Shown: positions 1 through 11,318, counted from the stretch's first letter. The stretch: DNA of 64,000 nucleotides from Symbiodinium kawagutii (GCA_009767595.1 VSDK01013158.1:95680-159679), one strand, 5' to 3'. A program made the numbers and translations. Notes: generated by a model from the letters alone, not told the origin.

Positions 1-600
1 CATTTTGTTTTTTTGTTTTTATTGGTTTTTCGAGGGAAACCAAAAAAACCAAAAAAAACAAAATGACTGACCCCATGGAGGAGTGACCAGCTCTAAGACT
101 TGTTCATGGGGTCAGTCATTTTGGTTTTTTTGGTTACCCTCGAAAAACCAATAAAAACCAAAAAAAACAAAATGACTGACCCCATGGAGGAGTGACCAGC
201 TCTAAGACTTGTTCATGGGGTCAGTCATTTTGGTTTTTTTGGTTACCCTCGAAAAACCAATAAAAACCAAAAAAAACAAAATGACTGACCCCATGGAGGA
301 GTGACCAGCTCTAAGACTTGTTCATGGGGTCGGTCATTTTGTTTTTTTTGGTTTTTATTGGTTTTTCGAGGGTAACCAAAAAAACCAAAATGACTGACCC
401 CATGGAGGAGTGACCAGCTCTAAGACTTGTTCATGGGGTCGGTCATTTTGTTTTTTTTGCTTTTTTTGTTTTTTTGAGGGTTTTGTTTTTTCGAGGGAAA
501 CCAAAAAAACCAAAAAAACCAAAAAAAACAAAATGACCGACCCCATGGAGGAGTGACCAGCTCTAAGACTTGTTCATGGGGTCAGTCATTTTGTTTTGTT
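1..600. repeat. Tandem array of palindromic (hairpin) units
   Basis: Five complete copies of a unit of about 62 bp lie near 61-122, 169-232, 279-340, 388-449 and 530-592. The end of a sixth copy is at base 1, so the array continues upstream. Each unit has arms AAAATGACTGACCCCATG and CATGGGGTCAGTCATTTT around a constant 27-base loop. Units are separated by A/T-rich spacers of about 48 bp. One arm base changes (tcagtcat to tcggtcat) in copies 3 and 4, with the matching change on the left arm of copy 5. The spacer between copies 3 and 4 is the reverse complement of the spacers between copies 1-2 and 2-3. No coding content is credible here. Confidence 0.9.
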
Positions 601-794
601 TTTTTTGTTTGATTTTTGTTTTTTTTGTATTTTTTGTTTTTTGATTTTATTGGTTTTATAATAAAATGATATTCAACAATCATGATAGGGGGTTCCTGTA
701 AGGTAATTTGTTTAGTTTTTTTTAAAGACAAAAATATGCATAAAATGCTGTAAATATCAGTATTTTTTATAAATGGGTAGGTTTTTTGGGGGGG

Positions 795-892
795 GTACCA
801 TATATATGTATAGATATATGTATATATATATATATATGTGTATATATACATATAAATATGTATATATATATATATATATATACATATATTCA
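795..892. repeat. TA/TATG-rich microsatellite
   Basis: Degenerate (TA)n with TG and CA interruptions. It is followed at about 893-1237 by unique sequence in which I see no gene; that stretch is the immediate upstream region of the PstS-like gene. No TATA box or spliced-leader acceptor can be assigned with confidence. Confidence 0.8.
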
Positions 893-1237
893 TTTGCCAC
901 TTAAACTTGTGTGGAGTCATGTCTTTGGGCTTTCGGATTCCTAGATACCTCTCTCCGGCTAAGCCGGAAGTGGTTGTTAGTCGTTGGTGCTTGGAAACCC
1001 TCGGCGAGCTGACTCTGCGGAATGCTGATCAACCTTTCCGGGGGCTCGCCAATCATCAAAGACACCATTGAGGTGTTTTTCGTGGAACAAAGCTGAACCC
1101 AGGACCATGGAGAATTGTGCACACTTTTGCCGAAGCGTGGGGACGGAACAGGATTTCTTTTTTCACCATGATTGCAATCCCATGGCAATCAGTTGCTCAA
1201 AGACGTCTGAAGCTCTGGGTCCTGCGAAGCTATAGCG

Positions 1238-1314
1238 ATGCTGCGTCTTCTGAGCCTCGCAAGCGTTCTTGTCGGAAGCTGTGCGCAAGTGCAAGTGGAT
1301 GGAAGTGGAACCAC
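1238..1314 (+). other. Exon 1: signal peptide and start of domain 1
   Basis: Residues 1-16 (MLRLLSLASVLVGSCA) are a classical hydrophobic signal peptide with a small-residue (SCA) cleavage site. The mature protein would start QVQVDGSGTT, and GSGTT is the first ligand loop of the PstS fold. This supports export to the ER, cell surface, or another membrane-bounded compartment. The exon is followed by an intron that starts GATGCT rather than GT. Confidence 0.75.
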
Positions 1315-4300
1315 GATGCTCGGCTCATCTTGGCTCCTTCCTTTGGCTCCTGTCCGGTGGATTCGATGTCGTTTTGAGGCTTGGGTAGTCGGTCAGAAGG
1401 GAAGTTCACTGCTCCACTGAATCAAACAAGATGCATTGGGCTTATATACACATATATCATCAGAGGTTGGGAGATATACTAGTATAAATTTTTTCAGCTA
1501 TGGACAAATGCACCATAACACAAAAGGCCAACCACACATCCTTGCGAAAAACACAGTCTGAAATGACAGAAGATGCTACAAAGAAGGTTCAGTGCATGGG
1601 GAAGTCGAGAAAGTCAGTTCTACAAAGCGGCTGTTTGCACATTCGGAAGCCGTGACTGCCGACCTCGTTGGAATGTTCCTGCCAAGGAATCCATCCAAGT
1701 TCTTTTGGAAGATCATTGAGATGATGGAGGCCGTGGATGGCCGTGGTTTATGTGTCCTTCATGTTGCGTCATGTTGCCATGTTTCAGGTGTGAGGCAAAC
1801 AGCTTTGACAGGATCAAAAGGAACATCTGAACTTCTGCTCTGGATCTGGTCACGGTTTTGCTTTGGAGGCGCGCACCACGAAGGATGTTCGCTTGACCTA
1901 TCGCGCAGTGGGCAGCAGCACGGGGCAGAGGGAGTTTACGCAGCAAAGCGATGGTGACTACTCCGCTGGGCTGACCGACTTTGCCTCCGGGGATATCCCA
2001 ATGTCCTCGGGCACCTTGGTGCATGCAGAGGAATAGTGTCAGCTGTATGCTGGGAGATTTTGCACTTGTTGAGCAGCATTCTTGCAAAGATTTTGTTTGA
2101 CATTCGGCAATAGCCTCATTGGCACGTCGGAATGATTCTTGATATTTTTGGATGCTCCGTAAATGTAATATATTGTAAGGTGTACTACTATGTGATGTTC
2201 CCATGCATGCATTTATGCATGTAAGTAACCTACGTAATTACATATTTTTCTGTGTATGTATACCGTATACCTGTATATCTGAATTCTGAATACATGCATG
2301 CAACGTAATGCATACAGTGGAACGCAAAACATGTCGATTGCAGCTTAATGCAGTATATTTTCTGAATGCAATGTAGTGTATTTCGATGTACTGTAATGCC
2401 AGGTGATTTAATGCATTCAATGTATTGTCAACTGTATTCTGTTGTACTGTAATGTAAGCCATTATCACGCATTTTATTGTAATGTAATGCAATGTGTTGT
2501 AATGTATTGCAATGCCATACTATGTCACATATTCTGATGTGATGTAATGTAATGTAATGTAATGCAATGTAATGTATTGCAATGTAAAAAGTGTACTGTA
2601 TCTTTTTAAAGGTGCTGTAGTGTACTGCAACCCACGGTGATGCACTGTATTGTAGTGTATTGTCATGTATTGCAATCTATTGGAATGTATTGTATTGAAT
2701 ATCACGAAATGTATGGATGGATTGTGCACATCTATTTTCACCGTCAAGTCATGATTGGAGGCACCGCTCAGCATTTGTGAGGTCGCTTTTCAGACCTTTC
2801 AGCAGCCAGTCGAGAGATGGTGCACGTGCCGTTCTGCTTGGGAGCCATTGGAGTCTTTCACTCCGTGCCAGCCGGCGAGGCAGTGGATACGAATTAGAGC
2901 CTGAAAGAACAGAAATGGATAGCTTGCGTATGTTTGCTATATCATAATTATTATAATAAAATGGGTTAACTAACTGGTAATTAATAGTTAGTTTGCGTAT
3001 GTTTGCGTGTCAGTCTGGAACTGTCTTGATGTGCAGGTTGGAGATGCGAAGGGCCTCAAGCTTTCGCCGTGCCTGTTGGCAAAGATCATGAGCGGCGCCA
3101 TTACCACCTGGGACCATGCTGACATTAAAGCAGAAAACCCAAGTCTCAACGTTCCAAGCGGCACCACCATCAAGGTCAGCGGAGGGAGACGAATGGGTTC
3201 ATTGTAGCATCGCAGTATGATTCAGTTTGCGTCTGAAAGCGACATGGTGTAGTCTTAGCAGGCTACAACTCAGGCATCCAACTCTAATTAGGGTAGTCAG
3301 AGCTGTCCTGCAGGTGGGTCATCGAACCCATGGATCCAGCAGCACTACTGGCTTCACAGGAGCCAGCTTGAAGCAAGAAGGTTGACGTGGTCAGTTGGAA
3401 GGCCTGGGGTTCAAGTCTGTTCTGTAACGTTTGCCCTGGGCGAAGGATACCTGAACTCCGGTTGCCCAGCTCACTGGTCGTTGGGGAGTTCTAGCACCGT
3501 CTCGTGGCCAACCTCCGCCGGATTTACACCTGTTCCTAAGCTGAGTTTGAGCTTATTTGAACCAGCTGAGCGTAGGAGGTTTTGTGTGCAATTTGAGTGA
3601 CATCTTGTGCGATCTCCGATCTTGTGCAATTGTTCTGCCAGCTGCCGAGGTCCAAGGTTCTGGTGGAATGGCCACCCACATTGCTGACACTCCTTATGCC
3701 ATTGGTGCCTGGCTCAGATTGTGTGGCGAATTGAGCAGTTGATGACAGGCTTTGGATTGCAAAGCTTTGGGAAAAGAGACTTTTTTTGGATATCAAGCGC
3801 ACTGCATCCAGTGGAAAAGCGGGGTCAATTGAATCTGAGGCTACTTGGATGCTGGCCACGGTCATGGGCTTGAATTCCAAGAAGTAAACCTGGAGAACGC
3901 GGCAGGAACATGGCTCACTTCCAAGGATGCATTGATGGCCACTGACGCAAATGGCAACAACGGTGTGGCGGCAGCAGGTGGGATCAGTTTCTTCATTTCT
4001 CATCAATGTTTCTCCAGCTATTTCACTTTGTATGTGGATGTTCAGTCGAGCTTTTCGCTTTGGGCTGAGCAAAGTAACTTTCATTTGAAGGCAAAGCTGC
4101 AGTGGACGCTGGTGGCATGCCAACTGCAGTCCAAGACTGGAGCTCTGTGAACCTCTACAACAAAGCTGGCACAAACACTTGGCCCATCGTGCCTTGGCGA
4201 CTCTCTGGACTCGGTACACGACATTTACTGCAACATATCACAACCCGGGTGTATACTTCCCTACTGGCCAGCCAGTAAAACTGATTTCTGAAGCTTTCTA

Positions 4301-7300
4301 GTTGGTTTTTGACAGTCTTCATTTGTCCAATGGTTGATGTGCGTCATCCATGTGATCATGGCACATCTGGATGCACATTGACTGAGTCAACAACCAGACC
4401 CTGAGTCAGCAAGGATGAGTGAGCAAGTGGATTGACCCAAGCCGGAAACCACGGGACGGGGAGAAAGCAGTATGGACAAAAACTGGCCTCCATGGTGTTC
4501 GGGCTTAGCTTGATTGGCAGGGCCGTCGCCCTGCCCTGGTAAACCAACCAATCATCCAGAATCTAGATCATCTATACAGCAGATCATTTGGTTCATCTAC
4601 AAGAGGTCATGTAGGTCATTTCAGTCATCGAATCCTCCTCCTCCTCCTCCTGTTCCTCCTCTCCTCATCGACATCACCATCACCATCATCGCCATCATCG
4701 CCATCATTGCCATCATCGCCATCATCGCCATCATCGCCATCATCGCCATCATCGCCATCACCACCACCACCACCGGTGACCAACTATGCATGAATTCGCA
4801 GTATTGACCAAGGGCTGTTAGCTGCTCTGCAGGTCCTGGTGTCCTACTTGTACCTGCACAAGGACTCTTTGGGTTGCTTAGGTCACTCATGGAAATATGG
4901 AATGAGCAGAGAAAATGGAGATGGAAGTTGAGATTCTGCATGTGCAGCAGGCAAATACCATAGTCAAAGTGAATACCATCATGGACATAGAAGTAGATAC
5001 TGCTATAGAAGAGGCTTTGCATTGCAGATTCCAACAGTTTCAAGCTCCCAAGATGTGTGAGAACAAATGGCTAGATTGGAACTTGGAGGACTGGAGCACC
5101 TGGCCAGTTGAGAAGGCTGCTTTGTTGAAAGCCTTTGTCGACATGGTCCTTGGATCTGAGGGTCAGGGCATGCTCGCGGATTTCTCGTTCGTTGTGGTGC
5201 CACAAGCATTGAACACCTGGGCGAGTGTTTGGACCGACACCATCTCGAAACCTACCAGTTTCGTTCCCATGACTTTCGAGTCGGGCACAGAATATTGGGT
5301 CGGACAAGGTGAGAATGTGGTGAGCTCCAAGAGGAACTCCTATTCCTTGTGGAAGCTGGGAGATTTGGAAAGCTCCATTGATGCTATGAAGGACAGGGCG
5401 ATTGATTTCAATCCATTATGTGAGGTGCATGCATGTGCATGGTAAATGTGGCTTTATGCGCTGATGAAAGAAATCACAACTGATCCGAAACCCCAGGAGC
5501 GTGTGGATGCCATGTACACCCATCTGGATGGATATGGCATTGTTCCTTTGCACGGCAGTGGCACTACAAACACCAAGAATTGGCTCTTTGGCTTTGAGCC
5601 ATACGACGGATGGAAGAGAGAGATGGAAAACAGATGAATTACCAGAGCTGACAACAGATGAATCTACGTGCAGACAAAAAGTCACATGTGGGCAGATAGG
5701 CTGACGGACTGACCGGCACGGATGGACAAACAGAAACTTTCAAACTCACACAAGCATGTAATATAGATGTCGTCGGCTAGAGCTTGCTAAAGTCTCCAGT
5801 TCCCGACACGGCATCATCTTGAGGTTTGCAAAGGTCATGAAACTGATGGAAGAACGAGCTCGCGTCCCATTGTTCATGACCTATCGTGCAGTGGGCAGCA
5901 GCACCGGCCAGAAGGAGTTTGTTGGCAACTCTGCCAGTCAGTCCCTCGTGCAACGGTGCAAGTTGTCCCAAAGTTGCTGACCCCCCGGAAATGACTGCAT
6001 GCTGTTTGTGGATTTTTGTGGGTTGTCAGTTGGCCTCAACCTGGCTGTTTCATTCCCATCATCTTCATGATTCGTGGGCATGGGTATTTCAAGAAGAATG
6101 GGTATGGAAACCTCCCAACAAGTCAACAACGACACACCCATCCATTCCGTAGGATATTTTCTCGGAGTACATAGATGTAATTTGATATATGATGCATGAC
6201 ATAAATATATCATATATCCATATGAGTATATATATATAATACACATCGGCAGCATATGCGCACATAGATAACATAGGTTATCAAACTATACACTGTAGAT
6301 CTTAACATGGCGCGCCGAGGTTCATGAGCTTGAACCACTTCGGCGCTGGCGACATTCCCATGACACAAGACCGATTCAATACCATGGCTGGTCAATCTCC
6401 TCCTCAGGACATGGTGACTGGGCTCATTTGGGCTCCTTTGGGGCTCTGTCAAGTCGTGTTGTGGCCGTGCTTCCAAAATGCTCTGAACAAGAAAACAGCT
6501 TCATAGATCCTCCCGATCCATGGAGTTTCGCGGAGTGCCGCGGCTCAGGTGCACATTCCTTTGGCCCTCGGAGCCCTTGCCGTGTTCCACTCTGTCCCTG
6601 CGGATGACATTGGAGGCAGCCTGAAATTGGATGCCTGTTTGTTGGCAAAGATCTTCAGTGGTGTCGTGGACACCTGGGATCATGCTGATATCAAGGCGTA
6701 ACTGGGCTCCGTTTGGAAAAAGATCCCCACTTCCTCAGCAAGAAGTTCCCGTTTTTGGACTGTTTGTTTTGTTCCTTGTAGGCTTTTACTTGAGCAACCA
6801 GCGGTTGCTGGTTGCTCAAGTTCTTCCTGCATTCTCGCTTTGCTTCACCTAACCTTACCCTTGTGAAATTAGCAGATGATTTGTCACTCAGGCAGAACCC
6901 AAACATCAACGTTCCAGCTGGACAACCTATCCATGTCAGAGCCTTAGGGCCCCTTCACTGCGAGGGGCGAGAGGACAACAGTATCTTGGAAGACTTTTGC
7001 TTCACTTTGGTTAGGAACTTGCTGAGACTTTGCTGAGACAAGCTGTTGATGAAATTTCCTGCAGGTGTTCCATCGCACCTTGGGCTCCAGCAGCACAGGC
7101 GGTGTCACTGGCTACCTCCATAAGAAGTGCCTTAGAAAGCAGAAACTCCAAATTTTAACTGGAGAATCTCGCAATTCTTCAGGTTCTCAGCTGGTTCAGA
7201 GCTAGACTGGAGAACTAGAGATGGGTCACGGTCAGGTGCCCTGCGCATTGGACCTTGGGAGCAAGTTCTACAATCAATTGGCCAACCCTCAGCACCTTCA

Positions 7301-8683
7301 AACCTGTTGAGGGATCGCCAGGTATGCAAACTGCCCTGAAGGACTTTGATTTTGATTTTCTGCTGCTGTAGAATTTGAAGTCTGTCAAGTCTGTGTTTGT
7401 GCTTTCTCAGAATGAGAGGACAATCAGTACGGCATCGGATATCTGGATGCTGGACACGGTCACGACTTCGGACTGTCTGAAGTGGCCCTCACCAACCTCG
7501 CAGGGCAGACCAGGACATCCAAGGAATCCATTGCACTGGGTGGCGTTGCAGATGCTGGCACTGCTGCGGCCAACAACAACGTCTTCCCGTCTGATGTGTC
7601 TTCTGACTGGTCTAGAGACTCGACTCAAAGAAGGGGATGTAGGAAAACACCCTACTGTAAACATTTATAGCCATCCTTGCTGGACATTTTGTCACTGCAC
7701 CGTTACCCCTCCTTTCCCTGGTGCCACTTGCTGCGCAACTCTCTTCCAACCTTGGCGTCGTCACTGATCATACAGAGGTGTGAACCTCTACGACATGGCG
7801 GGTGACAGCACTTGGCCTATTGTCTTGGTGAGTTACTTGTACGTGAAGAAGGATCAATCTGCAACCAATCCAAAGACCGCAGCAGCTCTCAAGGTGGGGA
7901 CTTCAGCTTCACACGAAGCTGTACTTTTCCCGTGGCTGGAAATCTGCTAGGCCTTCATCAGCATGGTGGTGAACGATCCCGATTCCCTCGCCATGGAGTT
8001 TGGCTTTACACCGCCAAGCAGCACATTGAAAGACTTGTCGTTGGGGGCTGCAGGGCAGATTGTTTATCCCTCCGCCATGCAAGCCTTCGAGTTTGAGAGT
8101 AGCACCAACGCCTATGGTGGAATGGCTACCAATGTGCACCTTGGCAACGGTGTGAAGAAGCCAGTGTCATTGTGTCAAACCTATGGAGAAGCATGGAGAA
8201 CCATGGAGAACCATTGCTCACTCAATCCTTGCAAACCAATTCTCCATTTTCAAACTGCACATCAAATTGTTCCATCAGAAACGCTCAAAGCAGTCCAGGA
8301 TCAGTGCGAAGCGTCACTCCTTCGATATCTACGACAGCAGCGTCATGCAGGTAGCTGTTGATATCGCAAGACATTGAAAGCATGTCACAGCATGTCCATT
8401 CTGAAGGAATGCTGCACGATTTCAGTAAATTCAACCCATTTGGAACAATTGTGTGAAACTGAATATCTTTCTTCCGCACGCAATTTTTGCCGGTGATTGT
8501 TGTGCCTTGGAGGATGCTGTAGCAAAGCTCCGAGAGAGCATGTCGACCATGGAGATGGATGACCATGAGCATGACCATGACGGTCACCATGAAGAAGCTC
8601 ATGGGCCATCGAGCGCCCTTCCAGTGGTGTTGTCGGTGTTGGCTCTGGTGACTCTTGACTTCAGATGGCCTCAGATAACATGA
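1238..8683 (+). CDS. Secreted two-domain PstS-like phosphate-binding protein, 24 exons
   Basis: Predicted to bind phosphate or a related oxyanion outside the cytoplasm, by similarity to PstS substrate-binding proteins of phosphate ABC transporters. Inferred exons: 1238-1314, 1687-1729, 1869-2010, 2794-2882, 3037-3174, 3314-3380, 3446-3531, 3650-3704, 3840-3977, 4091-4188, 4833-4872, 5108-5391, 5497-5595, 5834-5955, 6329-6413, 6549-6697, 6892-6934, 7065-7126, 7236-7341, 7419-7614, 7778-7893, 7951-8156, 8305-8350, 8513-8683. They join in phase to 885 codons plus TGA. The start is the ATG that opens a signal peptide. Both domains show GSGTT, YRAVGSSTGQ, GDIPM, TWDHADIKA, HRTxGSSST and YLDAGHGH in the same order. 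The family's Arg and Ser in the phosphate loop (RxxGS) are kept, but the usual Gly-Thr after them is Ser-Ser. Frame closure across 23 introns argues against a pseudogene. Exon 13 ends and the domain 1 to domain 2 joint are the least certain. Confidence 0.85.
2270..2715. repeat. Degenerate TAATG-type repeat inside intron 3
   Basis: Repeated aatgtaatg / atgtattg motifs fill most of the intron at 2011-2793 of the PstS-like gene. They look like an expanded, decayed pentanucleotide microsatellite. The open frames on either strand here are by-products of the repeat. Confidence 0.8.
4629..4776. repeat. (CTC)n and (ATC/GCC)n microsatellite in an intron
   Basis: CTCCTCCTC is followed by a run of CATCATCGC units that includes 36 bp of near-perfect ATCGCC repeats. 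It lies within the intron 4189-4832 of the PstS-like gene. Runs of I-I-A or M-M-A on the two strands are translation artefacts. Confidence 0.85.
5497..8350 (+). other. PstS-like domain 2, exons 13-23
   Basis: Residues about 420-829. It starts ERVDAMYTHLDGYGIVPLH before GSGTT (439-443) and has no signal peptide of its own. YRAVGSSTGQ lies at 469-478, GAGDIPMTQ follows, then MVHIPLALGALAVFHSVPA, LLAKIFSGVVDTWDHADIKA, HRTLGSSSTGGVTGY at 588-602, CPAHWTLGASSTINWP, EGSPGMQTALK, YGIGYLDAGHGHDFG, VNLYDMAGDSTWPIV and VSYLYVKKD. The domain is complete and clearly paralogous to domain 1, so the gene arose by internal duplication or by fusion of tandem copies. Confidence 0.8.
8513..8683 (+). other. Last exon: His/Asp-rich linker and hydrophobic C-terminus
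   Basis: Residues 830-885. DAVAKLRESM is followed by the His/Asp/Glu cluster DDHEHDHDGHHEEAH (845-859), then a hydrophobic stretch ALPVVLSVLALVTL and the short tail DFRWPQIT before TGA at 8681-8683. The cluster could bind metal, and the hydrophobic segment could anchor the protein in a membrane. Both are inferences from composition. The acceptor used (GGAG before GATGCT) is chosen because it keeps the frame from the previous exon. Confidence 0.65.
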
Positions 8684-8871
8684 TGAGTTGTTTGCTCGCC
8701 CAAAATGAATCTTTCGACCATGAGCAGTTCCGGCTCAGATATTTTTTCATGTTGTTTCAATCCAATTCTGGATGACTTGATGCCAAGAATCACTCGATTC
8801 CTACATTGATTTGTACAATCATTCTGCCTGGAGACGCATGTTGGGTATCGTTTTGACGTGTCACATGTCTA

Positions 8872-9112
8872 TAAATGTATATGTATATATATATATATGT
8901 ATGTAAAAATCTAAATAGATAAAAATAAATAAGTGAGCAAATAAATATATATATATATATATATATACACATACACACACACTTATATATATATATATTT
9001 TAATGTATAAAAATAAATAGATATCTATATATCTATATGTGCAGATCTAATGCATCCCTATCTCATTTTGTACATATATATATATATATGTATGTATATA
9101 TATATATCCATA
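8872..9112. repeat. TA/TG microsatellite
   Basis: Interrupted (TA)n and (CA)n tracts with AAATA stretches. Short ORFs across it are Y/I-rich artefacts. Confidence 0.85.
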
Positions 9113-9297
9113 CGACTATGAGTACAACACTATATTTGCACTTTTCAATCTTATGTTTTCGGATCTCGTTGCTGCGAAATGTTAGGATCTCGTTGTTGTC
9201 CGGCTGCGTGGGATGCCTCGCAGTGCGCACAGCGGTCAAGTCACGCAGCCTCAACGACGGAAGCAGCCCCTATGCCGCCCGCACGTGAGGGACGCAG

Positions 9298-9474
9298 GAC
9301 GCTTTGACCAAAAGGCGCGCCAAAGTGGCGAGCCCGGAGAAGCGAAAGCGGATCGGGGCGAATGTTCCCAAGAGGTCAACAGAGACAGCATATGACAGCA
9401 TAGTTTTGATTCTACAAACAGAAGAGGAGATCAAGTTCATGAGCAGATCAACTTCAGCATTTAAGCCCCTCTGA
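9298..9474 (+). CDS. Candidate terminal exon, Lys/Arg-rich protein end
   Basis: After an acceptor-like GACGCAG, a 58-codon frame reads DALTKRRAKVASPEKRKRIG and onward to a TGA at 9472. The first third is strongly basic (could be a nuclear localisation patch), and the rest (TAYDSIVLILQTEEEIKFMS) is of ordinary composition. It has no start codon, so it would be an internal or last exon. The family is not recognised. Confidence 0.35.
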   Translation, partial: DALTKRRAKVASPEKRKRIGANVPKRSTETAYDSIVLILQTEEEIKFMSRSTSAFKPL

Positions 9475-9656
9475 AGAGTCGATGCTATCCGCCTGCGCTG
9501 AAAATGACTTTTGGATCGGTAAGATCCTGTCATTTCCTTATCTATTCCGCCAGGAAAGCTGCAGAGGGTTTTAGGATGCATCTTAGCATTAACATGAGTG
9601 ATTTTGATTATCACAGATGACTCGGATAATCTCAATTTGTGTCACACTAAAATTGG

Positions 9657-9890
9657 ATGTTCCGTTGGAAAGGCTTTGTAGCAAAAGCGGTTGATTCCTC
9701 AGCAACAACAAGTTGCTTGCCCGCAAAAACGTATATCTCTACAGATGGTCTACTATCCCCGGGCTGGTTTGGTCTAATTCTTGACTATTTTTTAAAACCA
9801 GATTTCTTTGCTGACTTCGCAACACACATATTTCAGTTTCAGCCCAATGCCCTCGTGGGAGTCCTGGTGGATGATTTCTCCAATCTTTGA
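9657..9890 (+). CDS. Weak candidate exon, unknown
   Basis: A 77-codon open frame whose second half (FFADFATHIFQFQPNALVGV and following) reads like ordinary protein. No splice sites or homology support it. Downstream, from about 9900 to 11100, I see only short AT- or CA-rich tracts and no convincing exon. Confidence 0.15.
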   Translation: MFRWKGFVAKAVDSSATTSCLPAKTYISTDGLLSPGWFGLILDYFLKPDFFADFATHIFQFQPNALVGVLVDDFSNL

Positions 9891-11107
9891 ATATCTCTGA
9901 ATGCACTTTTTCCACAGCTGAGCCGGAGCTACGTGCCTCCTACTCAGTGGAACGCTGATGGGAAGTTAACGCAGTGAAAGCGAAAGCTGTGAATGCGGTG
10001 CTGGTCGACCTCCTCTTCCCATGGTTGAAACCATGAGGTAATTTAGACTGCTGGTGCCATTGGATCCGATCTGGTCATCACCTACATTTCGAAACCTTTG
10101 TCATTGTACAATATACATAAACACATATACACACACAGTCTTATGCAGTGATAATACATGTGTTTTGTCATACGGTCTGGTCGATCCAGAGAGGATGCAC
10201 CACGGCATAGCAGTGGCTGATTCGCTTCTTGACTGGCTTAAAGCCAGGTTACAGAGCGGATTTGAACCTTGGAGAGGCTGAAAATGATGGAAGGTTTGGA
10301 CCGATCATGATCCTGCTACTGTGATTTTGGTGCATGACCAAGGCATTTCCGGAAAGGTTTAAATGATCATCTGCACAAAATTGAAAGATGCCACTGTCGC
10401 AAGGAGATGGCCTTCAACAATCTGAGTTTCCGCAGATATTGATGCGCAACAGATGATGCACTACCATCCATGAAGAGATCATACACACACACACATGCAG
10501 GTATGTCCATATGTCTATTTATAATCAACATAATAGAATACAATTATATATATATATTATCCGTATCTTTGTAATTTACTAATATGTTGCAGCTATACAG
10601 TGTTTATATCCATCATATCCATCCATCTATTCGCATATGTTTCGAATCCGACGAGTACTAATCTTTCCATATGCGGACAGAGATTCTAGCCTCACCACCC
10701 CTTGCGGCCAAAGGTTGGCCATGGGATGTGACCTTTGGTCGGTTGGCCAGGACAATGATGACGTGGCTTCTCAGGAGGTCGGTTGTTTGAGAGCCTCCCA
10801 TTGTTGGTTGGTTGGTTGGGGCAGTGGTTTGCGTCGGTTATCGAGTTGGAGAAATACTTTTCGCAGATCACATCTCTTATTGCAGAATATAGTCCTTGTT
10901 GATTTGGATTGATTCTTAATGGGTTATCCCTTATTATTGCATCCCTCGCTACATCTTATTGTTGAATGGATTGGGTTTGATATGTTTGAGTGTCCAGTAC
11001 AGAGAGAGGGCACCTCCTCCTTTGCCACATTTGAGAAAATATGAGAGCATCACGTTTTGAAAACATAAAGAAATTTCTGCTTGTCTCTCGGTTTGTCCGA
11101 CTGTCTC

Positions 11108-11240
11108 TCTTCTGTCTCTCTCTCTCTCTCTCTCCTCTCGTCTCTCCATATTCGACTAATATTAGCAAGATGAGTACTAATCAGAACTAATCAGTACTAA
11201 TCAGTACGAATCAGTACTAATCAGTACTAATACTGTCTTC
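11108..11240. repeat. TC tract and 10-bp TCAGTACTAA tandem repeat
   Basis: (TC)n at about 11108-11135 is followed by five or six copies of the decamer tcagtactaa at about 11172-11230, one copy with a g for t change. Confidence 0.8.
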
Positions 11241-11318
11241 CCTCCAGCTCTCTCTCTCCCTTTCTCCCTCGAGTGAAGGCGTCAGCCGAATGCTTTGATC
11301 TGAAACCCTGAGCTCCAG

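Larger units (their letters stand above)
1869..5391 (+). other. PstS-like domain 1, exons 3-12
   Basis: Residues about 22-419. Landmarks: YRAVGSSTGQ at 51-60, GDIPM at 81-85, EMVHVPFCLGAIGVFHSVP, GLKLSPCLLAKIMSGAITTW, HRTHGSSSTTGFT at 166-178, CPAHWSLGSSSTVSWP, VQGSGGMATHIADTPYAIG, YLDAGHGHGLEF, then VSYLYLHKD and a C-terminal lobe with AFVDMVLGSEGQGMLADF. The order and spacing match a complete PstS fold with both lobes. There is no separate stop codon before domain 2 in the best splice path. Confidence 0.8.

Noticed and set aside
1-600. A CRISPR-like array of evenly spaced repeats
   Set aside because: The spacers are A/T-rich and themselves repeated, the units are long hairpins, there are no cas genes, and the DNA is eukaryotic.
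1713-2204. A 163-codon minus-strand ORF
   Set aside because: It overlaps exons 2 and 3 of the PstS-like gene in antisense; the + strand carries the conserved motifs.
3536-4219. A 227-codon minus-strand ORF
   Set aside because: It is the antisense shadow of exons 7-10 of the PstS-like gene and their introns, with no domain of its own.
10620-10660. TTTCGAATCC, which resembles a tRNA T-loop
   Set aside because: No matching stems or D- and anticodon arms are present around it.
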